A stretch of DNA of 34,193 bases from Gnetum montanum. Lineage: Eukaryota; Streptophyta; Gnetopsida; Gnetales; Gnetaceae. Numbering within the stretch: the stretch's first letter is position 1; each line of letters starts with the position of its first letter. Location: NCBI GenBank assembly GCA_015680685.1, contig MNCI01008951.1, forward strand, positions 2,333 through 36,525, written 5' to 3'. The position numbers were made by a program, and so were the translations under genes. Shown piece by piece: positions 1 through 9,706 of this stretch. Under the pieces are notes generated by a model that did not search any database, was not told the DNA's origin, and was given only the letters and a program-made list of their open reading frames with translations.

Positions 1-237
1 GTCTCTCAACCCTTCACCCCTTAGCATAGGAGATAAACTAGAAAAGACCAAAAAAATCATATACCTCAGACTTACTTAACCATACATCATGACAACAACA
101 AGTCTGGGAAGACAACGATTAATTAACCCCAAGTGTTCCTTGCAGCGTTTAGGCATTTAGTCTGCGGAGTTCGACTGGATCACGTGTGCTACACTCGTTT
201 TGTATGGTTGAGTGTAGGGGTACCTTGCCACTCATCA
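1..237 (+). repeat. Element A 5' LTR, 3' part only
   Basis: It matches the last 241 bases of the 3' LTR at 6371-6611. It ends in CTCATCA, which mirrors the TGATGAG start seen at 5654, and is followed directly by the PBS. The rest of this LTR lies left of the window. Confidence 0.92.
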
Positions 238-238
238 T

Positions 239-258
239 TGGCACCATTGCCGGGGACT
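239..258 (+). other. Primer binding site of element A (tRNA-Asp type)
   Basis: TGGCACCATTGCCGGGGACT begins one base after the LTR end. It is close to the complement of the 3' end of plant tRNA-Asp (TGGCGCCGTTGCCGGGGA). The two differences in the core are G-to-A changes. tRNA-Asp priming is known for Athila-type plant elements. The equivalent site in D is at 14352. Confidence 0.8.
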
Positions 259-378
259 AAGTGTTTGTACGCCAATTAGAACATTAGGAAATCTTTCAAA
301 TCGTTGTGAGTCTTAATGAACCTTTAGGTTAATTAGTTAAATAAGAACATATATAACGGTGAACAACACACCAATAAA

Positions 379-3300
379 ATGGCTTCTTATCATAAGGTTA
401 ACTCACCTAAGGATAACACGGAAGATAGTTAGCGACATACACATAACCTGAACCAGCCAAGTCCTCAACAATCTAAGGTGACATATACTCATCCCAATGA
501 GTATGTGCCTGATTTTACTTTTATTCTCCATCAAGACGAACAACTGCGGTGGAGAGATTTGCAAGGTAACATTGTGTTACCCCTAGATCAATCAGTCCCT
601 AACATGCTTTTCCGTGCTTTAGCACAGATTGACATGCAAGAACTATTTGCGGAATATGTTCTGGATAACTTTGACACAAGGGATTATCATCCCATAGATG
701 CCCAACATATTCGGGATGAGAGGCAGGAGAGCCAACACTCATTGTTGAAGGGAAAAGTCCCCCATGTCCTTAGTGAAATAGGAGATGAGGAACCCCTCAC
801 AATAGGTTTCTTAGAAAATGATGTTCCTCCTCCTCACAATGGTGAAGAGGTTAGGCATCAGGGCCTTCGATCAACTGTATATGCTATGGGCTATGATCCC
901 CATGAACACCAACTGTTCATGACAGGAACAACCACTCACACTAAGGACGAACACTTAGATCGTTACAACGATCGGGGTCGAAGCAGCCAAAGAGAAGGTA
1001 AGAAACATCGCCATGGTGATGGATCCTCTTCCTCTTCTCCTTCATCTCACCATTCACACTCTCCTTCCACATCTGGGCACAACCATCGTGAGCACAATGG
1101 ATAGGGTAAAAGTAAAGAAGATGAAAGACCTCGACAGGAAGGGCGAGAGTTAGGACAAGGGCAAGGACGTAGGGAGAGTAGGGAACCACCACGAAGACAT
1201 CACAGACGTCATGACAGAGATGATCATGACGAACCCTTACTTGCAACCCAAAGCATGCTCGATATCATAGAGGTAGTTAGGATCCCCACAAGGCATCTAA
1301 AAGATAGCAGGATCAAGCATTTGGACATAAATAATATCCCACGTTTTGAAGGGGGATACAACGCTGATCCTCAACATCATTTATAGGCATTCCACGATGC
1401 CTGTGTCTTGCAAAATATAGATAATGAGTGGCAGAAGCTTAAGTTGTTCGCAAGGACACTCACTAAAGAAGCAGAGAGCTGGTACCGGTCCTTAGAACTA
1501 GAAACCATCAGGAGGTGGAGTACGAGGTTTGAACTGTTCAACAAGAAATATCACACGTACTCCAGAGTATCCATTTGCGTAAGCAGATCCAAGGCTGGAA
1601 ACAAGGTGCTTATGAACCCTTGGATGCTGCCATGGCCCGTTACTATACACTGCTACATTGTTACCCGGCCCATGGGTACGCTAAATGGGATCAACTTCGC
1701 CACATCGTGGATGGGCTAAGGAATGAAACGAGAAGAACTCTTGGGACTTACGCCCAAGGGAGACTTTCCCAACTGAGAGCCCATGAAGTTGAAAGTTTGT
1801 TGGAACAAGTAGCGCAAGAAGAGGGTGAGCTACGTAAGAGGGAAATTACGGAAGAATATAACCGTGATCCCTCCCTTCTCAAGAAGGGAATGAAATTCTG
1901 TGATGAGGAGGATGAGTCATCACTCGAAGAGTTGGTGAACTGGAAAACCATGCCACTCCAAAAGTTGACAACTGAGGTATCAGCTAAGGTGGACCAAATG
2001 TGGGATTCCTTAGACTTAAGAATAGAAACATTCTTAAAAATCGTAGAGGAGTCTAAGGTAGAACAAGGTAGTGAGAAAGGAAAAACCAAGCGGAGAAACT
2101 TAAGCCCTGCACATAACAAGGGTAAGGGAAAAATTCCTATCTCTGATGAGGCTGTGAATTCTGATACAGACGATGACAGTGGATGTGAGGTCTACTACTA
2201 TGACCATCCTAAGGGATGTTGCCTAATTATCTCACATCTGCAGGAGTCTGGGGTGTATGCACTAAATCCAAGACTTAATCAACGGCAAACACCCCGAAGG
2301 TTACCTTATCCACAAGGTAACCCAAGGCAGTTCCACCAACCTTTAACATATTACCCAAGTGGAACGCCTCCACAGCCCATTGAACAACATTAGCAGTGGC
2401 AGTATCCATAGTCATGGGGGATGCCACTACGAACACATCAGTACCCTTACCAGCAGCCTGATCCTTACGATTATTATGTGCAACAGCCAGTTTCTCTAGG
2501 TGACTCTATGGGTCACACTACTCCTCACCATCACTACCAAGTTCAGGAGTACTTCAGGAGGACTCCTTCTCCTCCAGGAGATATCTCACATTCATTCCAT
2601 CCTCTGACTCCACCCGCACCTCTTCCACCTGTAGTTCCCATACAACTTGTTCCAACAATGCAAGGGGAATTACCTACCCAACCGCAGCAACGTAACGCCG
2701 CGAGAGCTGTAAATATTCAGCATGTAAATATCCAACCGGGTGCTAGTTCTGACAACTGTAAAGAGAAGAGATCCTTCTTCAGAACTAGGAGCCCAAACAA
2801 GCTCTCACAACAACAAGTGGATGGATACATGTATAGGCCTCTAACCACTAATGCTTCAGAGAACCCTTCAGTCCAACAGAGTGTAACACATATGGTTATG
2901 TTAACACATACTGTAACTGACTGGATCAAGGTAGGCCACCTTCCCAGGAAACTAACTGACCCTGGGAGTCCCTTTATTTATTTGCAGATTGTTGAAAATG
3001 CACCACATCGGGCTCTTGTTGACTCAGGTTTTGGAGTCAACTTAATTTCACAAGAGATGTATCAAGCTTGGAACCTACCCCAACTTAAGAAGAGAAACAT
3101 CCAACTAGAGCTGGCAGACCAGTCCATCACCATTCCCTTAGGATTTGTAGAGGATGTTATTACCACTCTGTGTGGTTGGTCCTACCCAGCTGACGTTCTG
3201 GTGATCGAAGTGAACAACAATGAAGGGGACTTCCCAATTATAATGGGAAGGGCATGGCTAAGTACAGTAGATGCATGCCTCAGGATCTGCAATCTTTCCT

Positions 3301-3715
3301 TGGAAATCTCTAAGATAAACATATGTGGAAAGATCGAGAAGAAGATAGTTCCATGCATCACATACAGTGATTCATTGGGTGATGACATGGAGGATGTGTC
3401 TCCATGTAACAGGTGTGCCCAAGAAACTCTGCAACAAAGATGCCTGTATGTAGAAACAGACAAGAAGTAGTAGACACCCCGTGGTTGACAACTACTCGTA
3501 GGAGCAAAAAAATATGCATGGAACGAACTGAGGAAACTCATGCCAACAACCGTGGCATAGACACATTGGATCATGAGCGTCGCCAACTTCCACCTCTCAA
3601 CTTAAGATCATCAATTGGGAGAAGTTGGGCACTTCTTAGAAATTCAAATAGACGCTCATTATTTCGGATCTCTCTCTTACAACTCAGTCATGGGGGAGAT
3701 GGCCACCTATGCTAA
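379..3715 (+). pseudogene. Element A gag-protease polyprotein, degenerate
   Basis: Structural (Gag) and aspartic protease polyprotein. I take ATG 379 as the start because its frame runs into the long conserved frame and D has an ATG at the equivalent site (14492). The N-terminal part is charged, with a Ser/His/Arg-rich stretch near 960-1100. The Gag core lies around 1300-1780 (ESWYRSL near 1477, then a QGW and RNETRRTLGTYAQGRLSQL region). A Pro/Gln-rich linker follows, then a protease with catalytic D-S-G at 3021-3029 and the flap-side motif PIIMGRAWL near 3240. A conserved tail (CMERTEETH, PPLNLR) follows protease. Lesions by comparison with D: TAG at 430, 1102, 1384, 2391 and 2409, a one-base loss near 1573 and a frame change near 3460. 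The catalytic triad is intact, unlike in D. No pol follows. Confidence 0.88.
2184..2237 (+). other. Conserved C-x6-H-x4-C-x4-H motif in Gag of element A
   Basis: Near the C-terminal part of Gag the frame reads CEVYYYDHPKGCCLIISH. The same block occurs in C (6721-6774) and D (16301-16354). No classical CCHC knuckle was seen in these Gag frames, so this may be an alternative metal-binding or nucleic-acid-binding module. In D the second Cys is a Trp. The zinc role is inference. Confidence 0.5.
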
Positions 3716-5640
3716 TCATATGGGGCCCTCAGTTCTTTTTCAATTTTTGTTCTACGCATTTTTTTTACAACATTTTTGTTTTACACATTTTTGTTTTACA
3801 AATCTCTTTAACTTTTCTAATTTTTGTTTTACAACATCGTTACAATTTTCTATTTTGTGTGTATGTGTGTGTGTGTATCCGCCCTGTAAGTTCGTCACCC
3901 AATAAGTGTTCAGACTGATGGTATGAACTATTTTCATATTGATTGCTAATGTTTGGTTTTTACCTTTAAGTTACAATGTTGATACTAAGGTATGTTCTTT
4001 TGATATGGTAGGCAATGAGATCACTTCATCCATCCATCCATCAAAGTCTATGGTTTCTCTTGGCTTGGAAATGTACAGTTCTCTTCTAATAAGAACTTCA
4101 ACGAACTGGTGACTGGGCATTTCTCAAACTAAGGAAGGACTCAAGGATTGCAAAGGGTGTGACTTCAAGGGAATTTGATGCTTTTTGTGTTGGCTGTTCT
4201 CTTGGATGCTTGGATGTTTTCTTCTTGAGTTTTCTTACCGTTCCGATGTTACCCAATTATCAGAAGCTGAGATAATAAAAATAAGAAGTCTTTGCATGGT
4301 GTGGTCCCCATGCATAAAAACACAAAACACATAAAAAAACCAAAGTGAGGATTCAAAGCACACCCCTTAGACGGAATAAATTTTGGCTACAAGCACTGGT
4401 TATGGAACCAAAGTGTTCCCTCTAACTAAGGCCCTTCTCACTTCCCGTTCTTTCATTTGTTTCGTTGAAATGGTGGTGGCTCTTTGAAGATGCATCCTCA
4501 TTATCCAAGTGGATGGTTTAACCGAATGCATTAATGCGAAGTCACTAGAAGTGGTTGGTTTGAGCCCGGAGTTGGAATGAGATTTGCCAAGTCACATTAA
4601 TCATCAAACACATAAGGGGCTGTACACCACCTTGTTCTTGGGATTCCATTCCACTTCTCTTCTCTCCATCGTTCTCTTCATTGTTCACCTCATTTCCAGT
4701 TGTATCATTAGTGTATATATTTTGGTTGATGCATTGTTTTATTTTCGGTAAATTCTTGCGGTTAAGACTTTAACTCTTGTTCCAAAGGACATTCCCAGAG
4801 CCTACGAACTCTTTGAATGTGGGTTTGTCAGGGCATTAACGGCATGAGCCTGCTTTGGGGAGGACCCACTAGCATTCCTATTTGGAGCATTAGTTAACTT
4901 ATTTTCCTTAACATTTTGCAATTAGTTATTATTTTTGTTCATTTCCATTTTGACATCTACCTCATTGATGTTTTCAGTTGTCCCCTTTTACCTATCTTTC
5001 TTACTCCTTTTTTTTTCTCCATTTTAACGCTACTGGAGGTTCGCGATTAGTCATGGGGGTACGGGGCCTGATTTTTCGATCTTTCTCCTAAGCCCAAAAT
5101 TTTTTCATCTCTCTTCCTAACCCCTACACCTTCGGTAGTCATCAACTACATATTCCCAGGTCCATATCAGCCATACCACAACCTAGCCAATGGACTTACA
5201 CTGCAGCAAGGTATTATTTACTTAATGATGCAATTACCCTTGCTAATATATGATTGTGTTGTGTGTGCAGGTGGTAATCATACAACAATGGAATGGATCT
5301 GGAGCAGACACTTGGAATGGAGCAGCGTTGAAGCAGCTGTGCAAGGAGCAGAATTGATGATGCGCTTATGGATGGACAACAGAAGGCGCAATCTAGGCGT
5401 TGGCAGTAGTAAGACTCTTCTCTCTTCTTCTCTTCTCTTCTCTCTCCTCTTTTGTCTCAGCTACCAAATATGGCCTGATGGCATTGTAATAAGGTGTTCA
5501 CCCTTGTTGTCATGAACACCAGTTTTTTCAAGTCTTGTAATAATGAAGTGTTCACATGTCATTCCATTAGTTTCATTCCCCTCAATAATCCCATACCTAC
5601 CTGATATTATTGTAAGGAACTCAAGGATGAGTTTTCATTC
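3716..5640 (+). other. Element A non-coding region between protease and 3' LTR
   Basis: No credible coding frame. The first part is T-rich, with a TG microsatellite near 3857-3877. From about 3470 to 4320 it matches D 33360-34193 closely, so it is an inherited part of the family. It contains a CCATC run near 4027-4041, a box GGGGAGGACCCACTA near 4857 that recurs in C near 8755, and a GTCATGGGGG motif at 5050-5059. At 5211-5270 there is a possible 60-bp intron (AAG/GTATTA ... TGTGCAG/G) before a short open stretch that may be the remnant of a downstream ORF. Confidence 0.7.
5211..5270 (+). other. Possible short intron upstream of the lost 3' ORF in element A
   Basis: Donor-like GTATTA follows AAG, with a branch-like GCTAAT near 5242, a T/G-rich tract and TGTGCAG/G. 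In C a similar TACTAATAG ... TGTGATTGCAA/ATGG lies just before the start of the downstream ORF (9707). The similarity suggests a spliced message for that ORF. This is sequence reading only. Confidence 0.35.
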
Positions 5641-5653
5641 AGTCATGGGGGTA
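5641..5653 (+). other. Polypurine tract of element A
   Basis: AGTCATGGGGGTA abuts the TGATGAG start of the 3' LTR. The same string lies directly before the 3' LTR of C (12609-12620). It is the expected plus-strand priming site. Confidence 0.75.
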
Positions 5654-5684
5654 TGATGAGACGCGATTCGCATAGGCCGCGATA

Positions 5685-5774
5685 TCGCATACGCGATATC
5701 GCGTACACGATATCGCGTCGTCCCCTGTGATATCACGTATGCGATATCGCGGTCCGTCGTCAAATCTATAAATA
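5685..5774 (+). promoter_or_regulatory. LTR promoter of element A: GATATC cluster plus TATA box
   Basis: Several copies of GATATC, mostly extended to GCGATATCGC-like palindromes, lie in about 70 bp just upstream of TATAAATA. The same arrangement occurs in the LTRs of D and C with diverged bases, which suggests functional constraint on the palindrome core. Confidence 0.6.
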
Positions 5775-6024
5775 AGAGGCGGCACTCGCCTCATTTGACA
5801 TCCTAGGCATAAAGTAGCAAAGCTTTGGTGGATTGATCACCCCAGAGATAGAATATTTTCCATGTGCCCATAGTAGGAGTCCCCCAAGTGAACGGTTCTT
5901 TATTCGAGTAGCTTTGTACCTGAACGTAAGTTATGTACGGCAATAAAGACGAGCTTTGTGGATAAACCTTGTAGTGCATGGATAGGTTTATTTAATGTTA
6001 TTTATTACTTTCCTAGTAATGCAG

Positions 6025-6205
6025 CATGAGTATGACTTGGTTACGAGCATTGACGAATGTGTACGGCTAGCCAAGGAATCGACTACTCATCACGATTAGA
6101 TTCTCTCACCCTTACCTCCTAGAATGTGGGACAAGTACGACTTGATTACGAGCATCTACGGATGTGTATGGCTAGTCAAGGAATCGGCTACTTGTCACAC
6201 TTAGG
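6025..6205 (+). repeat. Internal duplication inside the A-family LTR
   Basis: Two related blocks of roughly 75 bp lie about 100 bp apart: GAGTATGACTTGGTTACGAG and AAGTACGACTTGATTACGAG, each followed by GTCAAGGAATCG-type sequence. A partial third block begins with CAGTATGACTGC near 6223. D carries the same pair at about 13756 and 13863. Confidence 0.65.
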
Positions 6206-6621
6206 CTAATTAGGTGCCTCAGTATGACTGCTTCGAGCACATGCATTACGTGTGGTAATCCTAGTAACGATTAGCGTTTGGTAGCCACAGTTGCATAGTT
6301 CAGGGTGTGCACGGCAAGTGGGAATGGTTGCTGATGCTAGGACTTAGTGATGTAGTCAGAGTTAGTTTTAGTCTCTCAACCCTTAACCCCTTAGCATAGG
6401 AGATAAACCAGAAAAGACCAAAAAAATCATATACCTCAGACTTACTTAACCATACACCGTGACAACAAAAAGTAAGTCTGGGAAGACAACGATTAATTAA
6501 CCCCAAGTGTTCCTTGTGATGTTTAGGCATTTATTCCATGGAGTTCAACCGGATCGTGCATGCTACGCTTGTTTCGTATGGTTGAGTGTAGGGGTACCTC
6601 GCCACTCATCAAGGTAGAACC

Positions 6622-7122
6622 ATGACGAACCAAGAAACAGGACAGAACACCACTAGACAATCGAAAAGAAGGGTTGAAGAGAATAAGGATAAGAACTCAA
6701 CTGCTAATCATAGATATCAATGTAACATTTTCCTATACAATCACCCCAAAGGACAATGCCTAATCTTGTCACATCTACATGAGTGTTTGGGAGGAAAGTT
6801 ACATCCAGATTTCATACAAAAATATTGTGTTCAATCACAGTGGAAAAATTCCCAATCGTGGGGGAAGCCACCCTCAAACTGGTCACACCCTTCATATCAT
6901 CTGAACCCAAGCACTTATCAAGTTCAGCATCCTATTTCCCCAACTATGTTAACATCCTCTATCTCACCACATTGTTATCATTCTCCTAAGTACTATCAAC
7001 CCATGTCCTCTCCCACAAGATCACCACCTCATGTTCCTTACACTTCTCCTCACCCTCAATATGCTCACCCTTCAACTCCTTCTACATCACCACCAGTTGT
7101 GCAAGAAGGTTTTGCACCATAA
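6622..7122 (+). pseudogene. Gag C-terminal remnant of element C
   Basis: An open frame of 166 codons. The start given is only the first ATG after the insertion point; the true start is left of element A. It has a charged Lys/Arg segment, then NHPKGQCLILSH, which matches the Gag motif of A and D, then a Pro/Ser/Tyr/His-rich linker like that of the relatives. The frame stops at 7120-7122 and the following 500 bp show a few recognisable but stop-ridden codons and no protease D-S/T-G motif. It is truncated by A at its 5' end. Confidence 0.72.
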
Positions 7123-9068
7123 CACCAACCCATGAACAGTACTTGTGCTACTATTGTTAATAGTCGTGGAGGTCCTCCACAACGTTGAAAGCGTCCTTTC
7201 TTTAGGCATGACCAAAGAAAGAGAGATCATGCTTCCAAAACCATTGAATCCTCCAACCCAGTGCAAGTTCAATGTTGTGATGCATCTGCCTCCTTGAACA
7301 CAATGCCTCCTATTACCTTATCAAGGCCAACAATTAATACTCTAACTACCATGTAGCCCAATGAATATAACCACATAGGGAGAAATATTGATCCTTGCAT
7401 ACCATCTTACGATCATGGGTGTCATAGTTGATCAACTCCTTATCAATTAACCACATCTTATAATTCACTGCACTATGCCTACTTTAATCATGTGGACCCC
7501 AATTTGGGTACATTCCAACCACCACATCAAAGGACACCCACTGGTTTGGATATGACCAGACTCCAATGTTCCCAAAATGCTTGGATCCAAGCCTTCCATT
7601 TATTAATTTTTGCCATTATCAAAAGTTTAGTTATGGGGGATGTCCTCCATTCTAACAAGTAGAATTAATAAATGTTTTTTTTTCTTTTCTTTAATTTTAA
7701 AATTTTTTGTTTTCTAGTTTTTCATCTTTTAATTTCTTGTTTTATCTTTTTATTTACTATTTTATCTTTTTATGGATAATCTCATCTATGAATAAAACAC
7801 TCATGTGACTCATTAGTTGAGGTGTTATTCTATGCTATCAAGTCTCAGGTGATTAATTATTTGGATAGTGAGCCCACCACATCCACCCAACCATTCTATT
7901 GATAAGAGGTTGTACTTTGGGTATGATGCTATTCTTATCATTAAGAAAAATTAAAAGTAATTTTGTGCTCATTATGCCCAGAGAAAAAAATGATGGACTA
8001 AGAGGGAATGGCTAGGGTGTGACATCAAGGGGACTTGTGAATTCTTTTTGGTGACATCTGTAGATGCTATCATGCAGCCTGGTTGTACTAAGATCCTTGT
8101 AGATCTAATGAAAAATGGAAGTAAGAGTAATAAAGGCACTCAATAAAGGAACTCAATGCTATTCTAGGGGTCCCACTGGAAAGACATGCATCCATGCTTG
8201 AAGGTTAGTGGCTTCTCTGGTTCACTGTTAGATAGAAAAAAGTGCCAAAGTGGATTGAAAAAGAAAAATAAAAGAGAAAGAAAGAAGAAAAAAAAGAAAA
8301 GATCAAGAAAAATGTGCTGCAAAGAAATTCCAAAATCACTCCTCCCTTAGACAAAATGTCAAGTGATCGTACACCTTGCTATCATGGTGCTCTTATGGTT
8401 TTCTATCATTGGAAGAAACAATGCGATGTCATTGATTGAAGGAATGGACTTGGGTTTGATTCTGGAGTGACAAAATAATGACACATTAATCATGCCCTAC
8501 ACTTAGGATTCATTATGCCCAAGGTTAGTTACCTCATGTCCCGAACTTTGCAATCCCTTCTACGATTTGTCTCATCTCGTTGTTCATGTATTTTTGACTT
8601 GTGTCTTATGTAGCATAGAATTCATACCTCATCACGGTGGTATCAACATGTGTGTGTTTTGTAGAACTAGTATGGATTACATTTAACCCTTTTAATATCT
8701 ATGAACATTTTCATGTGTGGTTACATAAGGGCATGGTATGTAGGAACATGATTTGGGAAGGACCCACTTATGTAACTTTTGTAATTTGCACTCTTTGCAC
8801 ATCACGACATAATCTTATACCCTCCAAGTATTACATTGCTATAATAATATTTTTCTTTATCATTTTAAATTCCAACATTCCTATGCACCACAACATGTCC
8901 TTTTCCCTCATCCTATTCATGAATTTCATTAACAAAATCCACTTCATTACACTTTTGGTGCCTTTAGGTCTCTTCGATGTTATCCTAGACCTTTTAAATT
9001 AACCTTAAATCCTTCATTATTGACCTTGGAAATTCAAAAATTCATCAAATTTTCCAAACACCCTATTT
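7123..9068 (+). other. Non-coding middle of element C
   Basis: No supported gene. The first 500 bp are the decayed end of the gag frame. A GTTATGGGGG motif at 7630-7639 corresponds to the post-protease motif of A at 3687. T-rich DNA follows (7675-7770) and an A/G-rich low-complexity tract (about 8235-8320). The open stretch at 8637-9002 is AT-rich, hydrophobic and lacks recognisable motifs, so I do not call it a gene. Confidence 0.6.
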
Positions 9069-9070
9069 TC

Positions 9071-9198
9071 AAAAGGACACGATATCGGGTACTCAATATC
9101 AGGTCCAATGTGATATCAGGTACCCGATATCGGATCTGACGTGATATCAGGGCTACACTATTGGGTAGGCAATATTGCATCTATAAAGACTATATATA
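9071..9198 (+). promoter_or_regulatory. Internal promoter-like block of element C (GATATC cluster and TATA)
   Basis: GATATC words and one-base variants recur between 9081 and 9150, followed by TATAAAG (9182-9188) and TATATATA (9191-9198). This copies the layout of the family's LTR promoters but no LTR ends or adjacent PPT were found here. It lies about 500 bp upstream of the second ORF of C. It could drive that ORF or be a remnant of another LTR. Confidence 0.45.
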
Positions 9199-9706
9199 GG
9201 GATCCCACCATGCAAGTCAACGTTATGTTTCACTATTCATGCAAGGGGAGTTGTTGAAATTTTATTCTGTGAATTCTGATGCTCTGAGCACCTACCATTC
9301 CAAATTCCATATCTTGCTCATTAATGGTATGATTCTCATTCCAATTGAACCTTTCTAAACCTAGAGTGTTTGAATTAGTCATGGGGGGAGGGTACACTCC
9401 AAGTTGCACATACTTTTTTCCAAATTCATCGTTGTCTGAAGGATATCATAAAGGGTAAATGAACTTAAAAATGTTAAAAATGTTTGCCAAATTAATTTTA
9501 TCTCTTCACCCAGACCATGAAAATTATTTTTTTGGAGTCACCTAATCGAAATTGGGCCCAATATCAAAACTTTTAAGGAAAACTTTCATAAAAGTTTCTA
9601 ACTCTGAATCACACTAGACAAGAAATGAATTTATTAAGGTAAGAAGTAAGGTATAAATCAAATTTTGTAAATAGCCTTACTAATAGACGGTTTTGTGTGA
9701 TTGCAA
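9199..9706 (+). other. Leader between the internal promoter-like block and the second ORF of C
   Basis: No coding frame was found. It includes GTCATGGGGG at 9378-9387. A possible 68-bp intron runs from AAG/GTAAGA at 9639 to TTGCAA just before ATG 9707. The acceptor now reads CAA rather than CAG, a one-base G-to-A loss. Confidence 0.4.

Larger units (their letters stand above)
1..6611 (+). mobile_element. Element A: non-autonomous Athila-like LTR retrotransposon (gag-protease only)
   Basis: The left edge of the window cuts the 5' LTR: bases 1-237 match 6371-6611 almost base for base, apart from a 4-base indel. In order come the partial 5' LTR, a tRNA-Asp-type PBS, a gag-protease reading frame (379-3715), about 1.9 kb of non-coding DNA, a polypurine tract and a 958-bp 3' LTR. 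No reverse transcriptase, RNase H or integrase is recognisable in the 5.4-kb interior. The protease and the PBS type resemble the Athila lineage of Ty3/gypsy. The element interrupts the gag gene of element C, whose sequence resumes at 6612. The missing pol is shared with sister copy D as far as the window shows, so it is probably a family feature (LARD or TR-GAG type) rather than a local deletion. Confidence 0.88.
5654..6611 (+). repeat. Element A 3' LTR (958 bp)
   Basis: It starts TGATGAG and ends CTCATCA, a perfect 7-bp terminal inverted repeat. U3 is short and has a cluster of GATATC words (about 5685-5752). A TATAAATA box lies at 5767-5774 and a poly(A) signal AATAAA at 5942-5947. The downstream part holds an internal tandem duplication with a period near 100 bp (about 6025-6205). 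Its 3' end matches window positions 1-237. The D LTR (13352-14350) is a close relative and the C LTR (12621) a distant one. Confidence 0.9.

Noticed and set aside
1748-2119. Minus-strand frames in the gag region (also 15865-16263)
   Set aside because: They mirror the real gag frame; the two copies share them only because the elements are homologous.
3615-3918. Overlapping Phe-rich frames after protease of A (and 33508-33790 in D)
   Set aside because: They come from T-rich DNA; frames differ between the copies and show no constraint.
8637-9002. 121-codon hydrophobic frame in element C
   Set aside because: AT-rich, Ile/Phe/Leu-heavy and without a motif; sibling A has no equivalent. Likely chance.
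9081-9388. A separate solo LTR in the middle of C
   Set aside because: No TG...CA or TGATGAG...CTCATCA ends, PBS or target duplication could be found around the GATATC block, so I report it as promoter-like only.
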